A program made the position numbers and the translations under genes. The notes beneath the pieces were generated by a model. It saw only the letters and a program-made list of their open reading frames with translations. It was not told where the DNA came from and ran no database searches. Shown here one piece after another: positions 16,969-25,563 of a stretch of 49,559 nt of DNA (position 1 is its first letter; each line of letters starts with the position of its first letter). The stretch comes from Ga0077527 sp964533495 (GTDB lineage Bacteria; Pseudomonadota; Gammaproteobacteria; Burkholderiales; SG8-41): contig CAZHJU010000025.1 of assembly GCA_964533495.1 (NCBI GenBank), positions 1 to 49,559 of the forward strand. Direction: 5' to 3'.

Positions 16969-17576
16969 TCAGCGGCCTTCTGGGAGCGGCACTGGCGCTG
17001 GCCTCGCCACCGGGCCACGGCGGCGCGCAAAAGTACGAACCGCTGTCGGCCAGCGTCAAGGCTTCCCTGCATCGCGCCATTGCCGATCACGCGGTGCCGG
17101 TGCTGGCTTTCGACGATGAACGGGAAGCACGCGCCTGGCTCGCGGCAATGTCCTCGCGACTGGCGAAAAGGATGCCGGACCGCGTCATTCGGGAGGAATT
17201 CCTGGTCACCGTGCACTACGAGGCGAAACGCGCCGGGCTCGATCCGCAGCTGGTACTGGGACTGATCCAGGTCGAAAGCGCCTTCCGCAAATATGCCGTG
17301 TCGAGCGCGGGCGCCCGCGGCTTCATGCAGGTGATGCCGTTCTGGGCCAAATTGATCGGTGCCGCCGACCACAACCTGTTTCACCTGCGCACCAACCTGC
17401 GTTACGGCTGCACCATCCTCCGCCACTATCTCGATATCGAAAGCGGCAACCTGTTCCGGGCGCTGGGCCGCTACAACGGCAGCCTCGGCAAGGCCGAATA
17501 TCCGAACATGGTGCTGCGGGCCTGGCATGGCCACTGGCGGTACGCCCCGCCGGCCGGCAGCGGCACGGTGCAGTAG
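16956..17576 (+). CDS. Exported lytic murein transglycosylase (SLT domain)
   Basis: A 206-residue protein with an N-terminal hydrophobic signal (MWRLISGLLGAALALASPPG). The SLT-type lysozyme-like domain begins at about 85, with catalytic Glu107 in LGLIQVESAFRKYAVSS, followed by GARGFMQVMPFW and ALGRYNGS. It cleaves peptidoglycan glycan strands in the periplasm, leaving 1,6-anhydromuropeptides, the substrate class that AmpD later handles. The start overlaps the proS end by 13 bp, implying translational coupling. Pairing a proS with a small transglycosylase is common in this group. Confidence 0.88.
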   Translation: MWRLISGLLGAALALASPPGHGGAQKYEPLSASVKASLHRAIADHAVPVLAFDDEREARAWLAAMSSRLAKRMPDRVIREEFLVTVHYEAKRAGLDPQLVLGLIQVESAFRKYAVSSAGARGFMQVMPFWAKLIGAADHNLFHLRTNLRYGCTILRHYLDIESGNLFRALGRYNGSLGKAEYPNMVLRAWHGHWRYAPPAGSGTVQ

Positions 17577-17582
17577 GCCCCG

Positions 17583-18179
17583 ATGGCCATGCGCGAAATC
17601 CTGGTCCTTTACTACAGCCGCCACGGCGCGACACGGGAAATGGCGCAGCTGATCGCGCGCGGCATCGAGCAGGCCGGCGCCGCCGCGCGCCTGCGTACGG
17701 TGCCTCCCGTATCGGCGGTCAGCGAGGCCACCGCAGCCGCGATCCCGGATGCCGGAGCGCCGTACGCGGAAATCGCGGATCTCGAAGAATGCGCGGGACT
17801 TGCCTTGGGCTCGCCGACCCGTTTCGGCAACATGGCGGCGCCGATGAAATACTTCTGGGATTCCACTTCGGCACTTTGGCTGAGAGGCACCCTCGCCGGC
17901 AAGCCCGCCGCAGTGTTCACCTCCACGGCCAGCCTGCACGGCGGCCAGGAAACCACGCTGGTGTCGATGATGCTGCCGCTGCTCCACCACGGCATGCTGA
18001 TCGTGGGCCTGCCCTACTCCGCCCCGGAACTGCTGACCACCTCGACCGGCGGCACCCCCTACGGCGCCAGTCACCTCGCCGGCACGGCCGCGGATCGGCC
18101 CGTTTCCAATGACGAGAAGAAGCTGTGCCTGCTGCTCGGCAGGCGCCTCGCCGAAACCGCGCTCAAGCTGTCGACATGA
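17583..18179 (+). CDS. wrbA: NAD(P)H:quinone oxidoreductase, WrbA family
   Basis: A 198-residue flavodoxin-like enzyme carrying out two-electron reduction of quinones. The FMN phosphate loop is YYSRHGATREMA at residues 10-21. GSPTRFGNMAAPMKYFWD and FTSTASLHGGQETT are WrbA signatures. It starts 6 bp after the transglycosylase stop, and its TGA overlaps the next ATG (ATGA), so the plus-strand genes from proS to DUF2069 look like one transcript. A second in-frame ATG is two codons later. Confidence 0.92.
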   Translation: MAMREILVLYYSRHGATREMAQLIARGIEQAGAAARLRTVPPVSAVSEATAAAIPDAGAPYAEIADLEECAGLALGSPTRFGNMAAPMKYFWDSTSALWLRGTLAGKPAAVFTSTASLHGGQETTLVSMMLPLLHHGMLIVGLPYSAPELLTTSTGGTPYGASHLAGTAADRPVSNDEKKLCLLLGRRLAETALKLST

Positions 18180-18556
18180 GCATGGCCGGTGCGGCACGTC
18201 GCTGGCGGTGGGCGGCCACCGCCCTGCTTGCCACGCTGCTGCTGCTTTGCTCGGCCTGGGAACTGTGGCTGGCCCCCTTGCGGCCCGGCGGCTCATGGCT
18301 GGCGCTGAAAGCGCTGCCGCTGCTGTGGATACTCCCGGGCATCGCGGGCGGGCACAATTACACCTACCGCGTGTCGACGCTGCTGATCCTCGCCTATTTC
18401 ATGGAAGGTATCGTGCGAGGGTGGTCGGACAGCGGATTGAGCGCCAGGCTCGGGCTTGCGGAAATCGTGCTGTCCGTGGCATTTTTTTTCGCAGCCATCG
18501 CCCATCTGCGTGCGGGTCGCCCCGTCAGATCCGCAGTTCCCGGAACAACGGCGTAA
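18176..18556 (+). CDS. DUF2069 membrane protein
   Basis: A 126-residue inner-membrane protein. About four hydrophobic helices are visible, near residues 10-27, 38-55, 62-78 and 90-108. GGHNYTYRVSTLLILAYFMEGIVR matches DUF2069, often found next to wrbA. The ATG at 18176 is set by the ATGA overlap with wrbA. Function unknown. Confidence 0.83.
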   Translation: MSMAGAARRWRWAATALLATLLLLCSAWELWLAPLRPGGSWLALKALPLLWILPGIAGGHNYTYRVSTLLILAYFMEGIVRGWSDSGLSARLGLAEIVLSVAFFFAAIAHLRAGRPVRSAVPGTTA

Positions 18557-18663
18557 TCGCGGCTGGAAAAGCCAGGCTGGTCGCGGGCAACGGAAGCCGC
18601 GGTCGGGGTGCCCGGATTGCATATCGCCAAACGGCCGGCAGCGGCATCCCCGACACCAGGACC

Positions 18664-18693
18664 GTGACCGGCCACTTCAACACGGCCGGTCAC
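18664..18693. terminator. Hairpin between convergent DUF2069 and leuA
   Basis: A perfect 10-bp inverted repeat, GTGACCGGCC / GGCCGGTCAC, with a 10-nt loop lies between the convergent genes. There is no T-run on either side, so it is not a textbook intrinsic terminator, but it could act for both directions with Rho or protect 3' ends. Confidence 0.5.
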
Positions 18694-18713
18694 GAGGACG
18701 GAATCCGCGATGA

Positions 18714-20255
18714 TCAGAGCTGCGGATTCAGCCGCTCCACCTTGGCAAACAGCCTGTTCAGCGCATTGATATAGGCCTTGGCGGACGCCACCACGATGTC
18801 GGTATCCGCTCCCTGGCCGTTGACGATGCGTCCGTTCTTCGACAGTCTCACCGTAACCTCGCCCTGTGCGTCGGTGCCGGTGGTAATGGCATTCACCGAA
18901 TACAGCAGAAGTTCCGCCCCGCTGTGCACCAGGGCCTCGATGGCCTTGAACGCGGCATCGACCGGCCCGCTGCCCTGGGCCTCGGAAGGACGCTCCCTGC
19001 CCTCATCGGACATGATGATACGGGCATAGGGCTGCTCCCCGGTCTCCGAATGGGCGGTCAGGGACACCAGGTTGTAACGCTCGTTTTCGATCTGTTCGAG
19101 ATTTTCCTCGCTGATCAGCGCATGAAGGTCCTCGTCGAAAATCTCGCGCTTCTTGTCCGCGAGCTCCTTGAACCGCTTGAATGCGGCATTGAGCGCCTCC
19201 TCCGATTCCAGCTCGACGCCGATTTCCTGCAGCCGCGTCTTGAACGCATTGCGTCCTGAAAGCTTGCCCAGCGTCAGCCGGTTGGTGGTCCAGCCCACCG
19301 ACTCGGCGCTCATGATCTCGTAGGTCTCCCGGTGCTTCAGCACGCCATCCTGGTGGATGCCCGATTCATGCGCAAAGGCGTTGGCGCCGACGATGGCCTT
19401 GTTCGGCTGCACCGGGTAGCCGGTGATACCCGACACGAGCTTCGAGGCCGGCACGATCTGCGTGGCATCAATGGCGGTGTCGCAGTTGAAGAGATCCTGG
19501 CGGGTGCGCACGGCCATGACGATTTCCTCGAGGGCCGCATTGCCCGCGCGCTCTCCCAGGCCGTTGATCGTGCATTCGACCTGGCGCGCGCCGTTCTGGA
19601 CGGCCGAAAGCGAGTTGGCGACGGCAAGCCCGAGGTCATTGTGGCAATGCACGGACCAGATCGCCTGGTCAGCATTGGGAATGCGCTCGCGCAGCTCCCT
19701 GATCAGGCGTCCGAACTGGTCAGGGAGCGTGTAGCCGACGGTATCCGGCACGTTGATGGTCCGGGCGCCGGCCTTGATCACCTGTTCAAGGATGCGGCAG
19801 AGAAAGTCCAGATCGGACCGGCCGGCGTCCTCGGGGGAGAACTCGACGTTGTCGGTATACCCGCGCGCCCACTTGATCGCGCGCACCGCCTGGTCGATGA
19901 CCTGCGACGGCTCCATGCGCAGCTTCTTCTCCATGTGAATCGGCGAGGTGGCGATGAAGGTATGGATGCGCGGCTGCGCGGCGACCTGCACCGCTTCGCC
20001 GCAACGGCGAATGTCTTTTTCGTTGGCGCGCGCCAGTCCGCAGACCGTGCTGTCCTTGATCGCGCGGGCCACCGCCTGCACCGACTCGAAATCGCCGTCG
20101 CTCGCGGCCGGAAAACCGGCTTCGATGACGTCGACACGCATCCGTTCGAGCTGGCGCGCGATGCGCAGCTTGTCGTCCCTGGTCATCGACGCGCCGGGAC
20201 TCTGCTCGCCGTCGCGCATCGTGGTGTCGAATATGATCAGTTTTTCCTTGGCCAT
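18714..20255 (-). CDS. leuA: 2-isopropylmalate synthase
   Basis: A 513-residue enzyme condensing acetyl-CoA with 2-oxoisovalerate, the committed step of leucine synthesis. The barrel domain has IIFDTTMRDGEQSPGASM at 8-25 and the metal-binding SVHCHNDLGLAVAN. NGLGERAGNAALEE and ANAFAHESGIHQDG follow. The C-terminal LeuA dimer domain (about 395-513) is the leucine feedback site. The ATG at 20255 is fixed by the family start MAKEKLIIFDTT; longer in-frame extensions upstream are not conserved in type. It is the last gene of the ilv-psd-pssA-leuA run. A possible leader peptide lies upstream. Confidence 0.97.
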   Translation of the reverse strand: MAKEKLIIFDTTMRDGEQSPGASMTRDDKLRIARQLERMRVDVIEAGFPAASDGDFESVQAVARAIKDSTVCGLARANEKDIRRCGEAVQVAAQPRIHTFIATSPIHMEKKLRMEPSQVIDQAVRAIKWARGYTDNVEFSPEDAGRSDLDFLCRILEQVIKAGARTINVPDTVGYTLPDQFGRLIRELRERIPNADQAIWSVHCHNDLGLAVANSLSAVQNGARQVECTINGLGERAGNAALEEIVMAVRTRQDLFNCDTAIDATQIVPASKLVSGITGYPVQPNKAIVGANAFAHESGIHQDGVLKHRETYEIMSAESVGWTTNRLTLGKLSGRNAFKTRLQEIGVELESEEALNAAFKRFKELADKKREIFDEDLHALISEENLEQIENERYNLVSLTAHSETGEQPYARIIMSDEGRERPSEAQGSGPVDAAFKAIEALVHSGAELLLYSVNAITTGTDAQGEVTVRLSKNGRIVNGQGADTDIVVASAKAYINALNRLFAKVERLNPQL

Positions 20256-20367
20256 GACTGATACCTCTGTTGTAGCCGGCCGGCGCCTGACGCGCGCAGC
20301 CGTTGATCTGGATCCCGGCGCCGATATCGGGGCCGGACTGGGAACTGCAATTGGAATGTGGGGTTGT

Positions 20368-20454
20368 TTAGCGCGCGCGGCCGCGCAGCAGCAGACCGGC
20401 CAGCGCGAACGCGGCAAGCGGGGACAACTTCAGGGTCTGCGATGAACCGGACAT
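20368..20454 (-). CDS. Possible leuA leader peptide (28 codons)
   Basis: A small frame between pssA and leuA encodes MSGSSQTLKLSPLAAFALAG followed by LLLRGRAR. Three consecutive CTG leucine codons precede RGR. This resembles the enterobacterial leu leader peptides, which have a leucine run followed by LRGR. The 112 bp between its stop and leuA is GC-rich with several possible hairpins, but I see no clear terminator with a U-run. The ribosome-binding site is weak. A chance hydrophobic frame is the alternative. Confidence 0.3.
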   Translation of the reverse strand: MSGSSQTLKLSPLAAFALAGLLLRGRAR

Positions 20455-20497
20455 GATGCAGGCAATATATCGGCTTTTCCCGTGCCCTGCAAGCCCG

Positions 20498-21316
20498 TTA
20501 CGGCACGGGCTCCACCGGCGGTTTGCGGCGGAAACGGTCGTATACCCACAGTACGTAACCGGACAGACCGTAAACGGCAAACAGCGTGAACAGCAACTCG
20601 GGAAGCGTGTTTGCAAAGGAAATCAGCAGGACAAAACCGAGGGCAATGGCGACCACCGCAGAAAAGGGAACGCTCTTGCGCAGGTTGATGTCCTTGCCGC
20701 TGTAGAAACGCAGGTTGCTGACCATGGTCAGCCCGGCCACCAGCGTCAGCACCCAGGCCAGCCATTTCACTTCCGCGCCCTTGATCTGGTACTCCGTCAT
20801 CGCCAGCACCAGCCCGGCCACCAGCGCCGCCGCCGCCGGGCTCGGCAATCCCTGGAAAAACCGCTTGTCGACAACGTCGATGTTGGTGTTGAAACGGGCG
20901 AGCCGCAATGCCGCGCAGGCGCAGTAGACGAACGCCGCGATCCAGCCTAGCTTGGTCGACAGCCAGGGCCCCAGCAAGGGCACGGTGTTCATCGCCGCGA
21001 AATCCTTCAACGCCCAGACATAGACCACCAGCGCCGGCGCGACGCCGAAAGACACCATGTCGGAAAGGCTGTCGAGCTCGGCGCCAAAGGCGCTCTGGGT
21101 ATGGGTCAGCCGCGCGACCCGGCCGTCCAAGCCATCGAGCACCAGCGCGACGAAAATGGCGATCGCCGCGTGCTCGAAGCGCCCGCCCACCGCCTGGACA
21201 ATCGCGTAGAAGCCAGCGAACAACGCTGCAATCGTGAACAGGTTGGGCAGCCAGTAGATGCCGCGACGCGCAAACCGCGACTTGATGAACTGCTTGTGTT
21301 CCTTGAGTTCGGCCAT
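20498..21316 (-). CDS. pssA: CDP-diacylglycerol-serine O-phosphatidyltransferase
   Basis: A 272-residue inner-membrane enzyme making phosphatidylserine. The CDP-alcohol phosphatidyltransferase motif is complete: LDGLDGRVARLTHTQSAFG followed by AELDSLSD (residues about 60-86). About eight hydrophobic segments are seen. It belongs to the membrane type II family, not the E. coli PLD-like enzyme. It lies 33 bp after psd, whose product decarboxylates phosphatidylserine, so the two make phosphatidylethanolamine together. Confidence 0.94.
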   Translation of the reverse strand: MAELKEHKQFIKSRFARRGIYWLPNLFTIAALFAGFYAIVQAVGGRFEHAAIAIFVALVLDGLDGRVARLTHTQSAFGAELDSLSDMVSFGVAPALVVYVWALKDFAAMNTVPLLGPWLSTKLGWIAAFVYCACAALRLARFNTNIDVVDKRFFQGLPSPAAAALVAGLVLAMTEYQIKGAEVKWLAWVLTLVAGLTMVSNLRFYSGKDINLRKSVPFSAVVAIALGFVLLISFANTLPELLFTLFAVYGLSGYVLWVYDRFRRKPPVEPVP

Positions 21317-21349
21317 GGCCGCAATCTTAAACCAGTCGTCGCTCGGACG

Positions 21350-21994
21350 TCAGGCAAGAAGCGCCAGCACCGTTTCGGTGGCATAAACCTTGTCGCCGAC
21401 GCTGACCTTCGGAACCGAATCCGGCGGCAGATAGACGTCCACGCGCGACCCGAAACGGATGAATCCGAAGCGGTCGCCGCGCGACAGCGACTGCCCTTCC
21501 TTTGCGTAACACAGGATGCGCCGGGCAATCAGGCCGGCCACCTGGACGCAGGTCACATCGCGTCTGTCGACAGTGCGCAGGTAGGTCACCGCGCGCTCGT
21601 TTTCGGCTGACGCCTTGTCGAGGTCGGCATTGAGGAACCTGCCCGGAAAATACCAGGTCTTCTCCACCGAGCCGTCCACCGGGCTGCGGTTCGAATGCGC
21701 GTTGAACACGTTCATGAACACGCTGATCTTCAGCGCCTCGCGTTCCAGGTAGGGGTCGCGCGCCTTCTCCACCGAAACAATCCGGCCGTCCGCCGGCGAG
21801 AGCACCGCTGCGGCATCCTGCGGGATCCGCCGCGGCGGATCGCGGAAGAACTGCACCATGAACAGGACGATCAGCCACGGAAACGCCGCCCATCCGAAGC
21901 CGGCGTACCCGTGAATGCCGGCGGCCAGAATCGCGGCAATGGCGATAAAAGGCCAGCCCTCTCGGGCAATGATCGGGTGGGGGTACGGCTTCAT
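21350..21994 (-). CDS. psd: Phosphatidylserine decarboxylase proenzyme (short type)
   Basis: A 214-residue membrane-associated decarboxylase that forms phosphatidylethanolamine. The self-cleavage site is Gly-Ser in FIRFGSRVDVYLP (about residues 178-190), giving a pyruvoyl group on the small alpha chain. Two hydrophobic segments near residues 12-48 anchor it. VLSPADGRIVSVE and MNVFNAHSNRSPVDG are family motifs. The short form without the E. coli-type N-terminal domain is usual for this ilvC-psd-pssA arrangement. Confidence 0.93.
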   Translation of the reverse strand: MKPYPHPIIAREGWPFIAIAAILAAGIHGYAGFGWAAFPWLIVLFMVQFFRDPPRRIPQDAAAVLSPADGRIVSVEKARDPYLEREALKISVFMNVFNAHSNRSPVDGSVEKTWYFPGRFLNADLDKASAENERAVTYLRTVDRRDVTCVQVAGLIARRILCYAKEGQSLSRGDRFGFIRFGSRVDVYLPPDSVPKVSVGDKVYATETVLALLA

Positions 21995-22008
21995 CGGTGG
22001 AAAATGGC

Positions 22009-22069
22009 GAAGGGCGGTTTACGCGGGACATCCCGGCCGGGACGACGACCCCGGAGCAAACCGCCCTTC
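22009..22069 (-). terminator. Long-stem hairpin between ilvC and psd
   Basis: A perfect 12-bp inverted repeat (GAAGGGCGGTTT at 22009-22020, AAACCGCCCTTC at 22058-22069) encloses 37 nt that contain a further CCCGGCCGGG palindrome. It begins 8 bp after the ilvC stop. On the minus strand it is followed by GCCATTTTCC, a weak T-run. It may lower transcription into psd-pssA-leuA or stabilise the ilv mRNA 3' end. Confidence 0.55.
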
Positions 22070-22077
22070 ACGCGTTT

Positions 22078-23094
22078 TCAGTTTTTGGACTGGTCGACCA
22101 GCCGGTTCTTCTTGATCCAGGGCATCATGTCGCGCAGCTTCGCGCCGACAGTCTCCACCTGATGCGCCTGGCCGATGCGGCGCAGGGCTTTCAGCGTGGG
22201 AGCCCCGGCCTTGTTCTCCAGGATGAATTCCTTCGCGAACTGGCCGGTCTGGATTTCCTTCAGGATCCGGCGCATCTCGGCGCGGGTTTCGTCAGTGACG
22301 ATGCGTGGACCGCGCGTGAAATCTCCGTATTCGGCGGTGTTCGACACCGAGTAACGCATGTTGGCGATGCCACCTTCGTAAATCAGGTCGACGATCAGCT
22401 TCACTTCGTGCAGACACTCGAAATAGGCCATTTCCGGGGCATAGCCAGCTTCCACCAGCGTTTCGAAACCCGCCTGGATCAGCGCCGACAGGCCGCCGCA
22501 GAGCACGACCTGTTCGCCGAAGAGGTCGGTTTCGCATTCCTCGCGGAAGGTGGTTTCGATCACGCCGGCACGAGCCGCGCCAATGGCGGCCGCGTAGGAA
22601 AGCGCGATGTCGCGGGCCTTCTTGCCCGGGTTCTGCGCCACGGCGATCAGCGCCGGCACGCCGCCGCCCTGGGTGTAGGTCGAGCGCACCAGATGGCCCG
22701 GCCCCTTCGGGGCGATCATGATCACGTCAAGGTCGGCGCGCGGCTCGACCTGCTTGAAATGCACGTTGAATCCGTGCGCAAAGGCCAGCGTCGCGCCCTT
22801 CTTCAGGTTCGGCTCGATCTCTTCGCGATAGACGTCGGCATGGTGCTCGTCCGGCAGCAGAATCATCACCAGGTCCGCGCCCTTCACCGCATCGCCGACC
22901 TCCTTGACCGCGAGGCCGGCCTTCTTGGCCTTGTTCCACGAGGCGCCGTCCTTGCGCAGGCCGACGGTCACCTTGACGCCGGATTCCTTGAGGTTGTTGG
23001 CGTGGGCGTGGCCCTGCGATCCGTAACCGATGATGGCGACCTGCTTGCGCTTGATCAGCGAGAGATCCGCGTCCTTGTCGTAATAAATCTTCAT
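22078..23094 (-). CDS. ilvC: Ketol-acid reductoisomerase
   Basis: A 338-residue class I enzyme converting acetolactate or acetohydroxybutyrate to the dihydroxy acids of the valine and isoleucine pathways. It starts MKIYYDKDADLSLIKRKQVA. The NADPH site is IIGYGSQGHAHANNLKESG, then VGLRK. The C-terminal knotted domain holds the metal ligands in GETDLFGEQ-type sequence (here CETDLFGEQVVLCGG) and MAYFECLHEVKLIVDLIYEGG. It lies 61 bp after ilvH. Confidence 0.98.
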   Translation of the reverse strand: MKIYYDKDADLSLIKRKQVAIIGYGSQGHAHANNLKESGVKVTVGLRKDGASWNKAKKAGLAVKEVGDAVKGADLVMILLPDEHHADVYREEIEPNLKKGATLAFAHGFNVHFKQVEPRADLDVIMIAPKGPGHLVRSTYTQGGGVPALIAVAQNPGKKARDIALSYAAAIGAARAGVIETTFREECETDLFGEQVVLCGGLSALIQAGFETLVEAGYAPEMAYFECLHEVKLIVDLIYEGGIANMRYSVSNTAEYGDFTRGPRIVTDETRAEMRRILKEIQTGQFAKEFILENKAGAPTLKALRRIGQAHQVETVGAKLRDMMPWIKKNRLVDQSKN

Positions 23095-23155
23095 GTCTTC
23101 CTCTGTATGAAACGTGAACGGTTAGCCGGCACGGAGCCGGGACTCTGTGCGGCCT

Positions 23156-23647
23156 TCAAACTTTCAGGATGCGATCACCACGGCCAATGCCGGAAGCACC
23201 GGTGCGGACGGTTTCCAGTATCGCGGACTGGTCGATGGCCTTCAGGAAAGCATCCAGCTTGGAACCCGGCCCCGTCAGCTCGACCGTGTAATCCCTGTCG
23301 GTAACGTCGATGATGCGCCCGCGGAAGATGTCCGCCATGCGCTTCATTTCCTCGCGGTCCTTGCCGATCGCCCTCACCTTCACCAGCATCAGCTCGCGCT
23401 CGATGTGCTCGCCTTCCGACAGGTCCACCACCTTGACCACGTCGATCAGCTTGTTCAGCTGCTTGTTGATCTGCTCGACGATGTCATCCGAGCCCGAGGT
23501 GACGATGGTCATCCGTGACAGCGTGGCATCCTCGGTGGGCGCCACGGTCAGCGATTCGATGTTGTAGCCGCGCGCCGAGAACAGCCCGGCCACCCGGGAC
23601 AGCGCGCCGGCCTCGTTTTCCAGCAAAACGGAAATGATGTGTCGCAT
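23156..23647 (-). CDS. ilvH: Acetolactate synthase small (regulatory) subunit
   Basis: A 163-residue regulatory subunit that confers valine feedback on the catalytic subunit. The N-terminal ACT domain reads MRHIISVLLENEAGALSRVAG, then GLFSARGYNIESLTVAPTED. The C-terminal domain contains GKDREEMKRMADIFRGRIIDV. It begins 4 bp after the ilvI stop, so it is translated with it. Confidence 0.97.
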   Translation of the reverse strand: MRHIISVLLENEAGALSRVAGLFSARGYNIESLTVAPTEDATLSRMTIVTSGSDDIVEQINKQLNKLIDVVKVVDLSEGEHIERELMLVKVRAIGKDREEMKRMADIFRGRIIDVTDRDYTVELTGPGSKLDAFLKAIDQSAILETVRTGASGIGRGDRILKV

Positions 23648-23651
23648 GGGA

Positions 23652-25349
23652 TCAGACCAGAATCATCTCGGACAGCCCCTTGCCGCCGGGCACCATCGGG
23701 AACACGTTTTCGGTCTGGTCGGTGATGAAATCCAGGAAGACCAGATCCTTCTTGCGGGCAAAAGCCTCCTTCAGCGCCGGCTCGACGTCCGCGGGTTTCT
23801 CGACGCGCACGCCGACGTGGCCGTAGGCCTCGGCGAGCTTCACGAAATCGGGCAGCGCATCCATGTACGATTCCGAGTAGCGGTTGCCGTGGAAGAATTC
23901 CTGCCACTGGCGCACCATGCCCATGTAGCGGTTGTTGAGGTTGACCAGCTTCAGCGGCAGGCGGTACTGCTTGCAGGTCGACAGTTCCTGGATGCACATC
24001 TGGATCGACGCTTCGCCGGTCACGCAGGCAACGGTCGCTTTGGGATTCGCCATCTGCACGCCCATCGCATAGGGCAGGCCGACGCCCATGGTGCCCAGTC
24101 CGCCCGAATTGATCCAGCGGCGGGGCTTGTCGAACTTGTAGAACTGCGCCGCCCACATCTGGTGCTGGCCCACGTCGGAGGTGATAAACGCATCGCCCTT
24201 GGTCACCTGGTACAGCTTCTCGATGACGAACTGGGGCTTGATGATTGCGCTGGCGCGGTCGTACTTCAGGCAGTCGCGGCTGCGCCACTGCCCGATCTGC
24301 GCCCACCATGCCTTGAGCGACTCCTTGTCGGGGCCTCCGCGCGCGGCCTCGACCTGGCGGATCAGCTCCTTCAGCACTTCGCGGACGTTGCCGACCACGG
24401 GAACATCGACCTTGACCCGTTTCGAAATCGAGGCGGGGTCGATGTCGACATGCACGATCTGCCGCGGCTGCTCGAAAAAATGCTTCGGATTCCCGATCAC
24501 CCGGTCATCAAAGCGGGCACCCACGGCAAGCAGCACGTCGCAGTGCTGCATCGCCATGTTCGCCTCGTAGGTGCCGTGCATGCCCAGCATGCCGAGAAAA
24601 TGCCGGTCGGTCGAAGGAAAGCCGCCCAGTCCCATCAGCGTGTTGGTGCACGGGAACCCGAGCATCTTCACCAGTTGCGCGAGTTCGGCCGAGGCATTGC
24701 CGAGGATGACCCCGCCGCCGGTGTAGATCATCGGCCGCTTCGCCTCGAGCAGCAGTTTCACCGCCTTCTTGATCTGCCCCGCGTGCCCTTTCACCACGGG
24801 GTTGTACGAGCGCATCGTGATCGATTTCGGATATTCGAACTCGGTCTTGTGCGTCGTGATGTCCTTGGGAATGTCGACCACCACCGGACCGGGACGGCCG
24901 GTGGACGCGATGTAAAAAGCCTTCTTGATGGTCAACGCCAGATCCCTGACGTCCTTGACCAGAAAATTGTGCTTGACGCAGGGCCGCGTGATGCCGACGG
25001 TGTCGCATTCCTGGAAGGCATCCTCGCCGATGGCGTGCGTCGGCACCTGCCCGGTAAGGATCACCATCGGGATCGAGTCCATGTATGCCGTTGCAATGCC
25101 GGTGATCGCATTGGTGACGCCCGGCCCCGAGGTCACCAGCGCGACACCGACCTTTTCGGTGGACCGGGCATAGGCGTCGGCCGCGTGCACCGCCGCCTGT
25201 TCATGGCGAACCAGCACGTGCTTGACCTTGTCCTGCTTGAACAGCTCGTCATAAAGAAACAACACGGCGCCGCCCGGATACCCGAAGACATGGTCAATGC
25301 CTTCCTCCTGGAGACAGCGCACAACGATCTCTGCACCCGACAATTGCAT
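23652..25349 (-). CDS. ilvI: Acetolactate synthase large (catalytic) subunit
   Basis: A 565-residue thiamine-diphosphate enzyme joining pyruvate with pyruvate or 2-oxobutyrate. The N-terminal domain has the cofactor-activating glutamate in RHEQAAVHAADAYAR. The FAD-associated middle domain follows. The C-terminal domain has the thiamine-diphosphate motif GEASIQMCIQELSTCKQY, ending in LNNRYMGMVRQWQ. It is the first gene of the minus-strand run and is divergent from the sigma-factor gene over a 214-bp AT-richer gap, where its promoter must lie. Confidence 0.97.
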   Translation of the reverse strand: MQLSGAEIVVRCLQEEGIDHVFGYPGGAVLFLYDELFKQDKVKHVLVRHEQAAVHAADAYARSTEKVGVALVTSGPGVTNAITGIATAYMDSIPMVILTGQVPTHAIGEDAFQECDTVGITRPCVKHNFLVKDVRDLALTIKKAFYIASTGRPGPVVVDIPKDITTHKTEFEYPKSITMRSYNPVVKGHAGQIKKAVKLLLEAKRPMIYTGGGVILGNASAELAQLVKMLGFPCTNTLMGLGGFPSTDRHFLGMLGMHGTYEANMAMQHCDVLLAVGARFDDRVIGNPKHFFEQPRQIVHVDIDPASISKRVKVDVPVVGNVREVLKELIRQVEAARGGPDKESLKAWWAQIGQWRSRDCLKYDRASAIIKPQFVIEKLYQVTKGDAFITSDVGQHQMWAAQFYKFDKPRRWINSGGLGTMGVGLPYAMGVQMANPKATVACVTGEASIQMCIQELSTCKQYRLPLKLVNLNNRYMGMVRQWQEFFHGNRYSESYMDALPDFVKLAEAYGHVGVRVEKPADVEPALKEAFARKKDLVFLDFITDQTENVFPMVPGGKGLSEMILV

Positions 25350-25563
25350 GATTTAGGACCCGCGTGCGCTCAGGCGCTGGGCGCGGGCTTCCGGCGAGAA
25401 GGAAACCTGAAACATTACCGGGCGGCGCCCCACCGGTCAAGCAAATATCCCTTTAAACAGCAGGATACAAGCGTTTTCACGGATAATCCGGGTGGCTTGC
25501 CTCGCCGGAGCGTTTTGTTAATATGCCGCCAATTCCGGGCGCCCCTTTGACCAGTCCCTTCCG

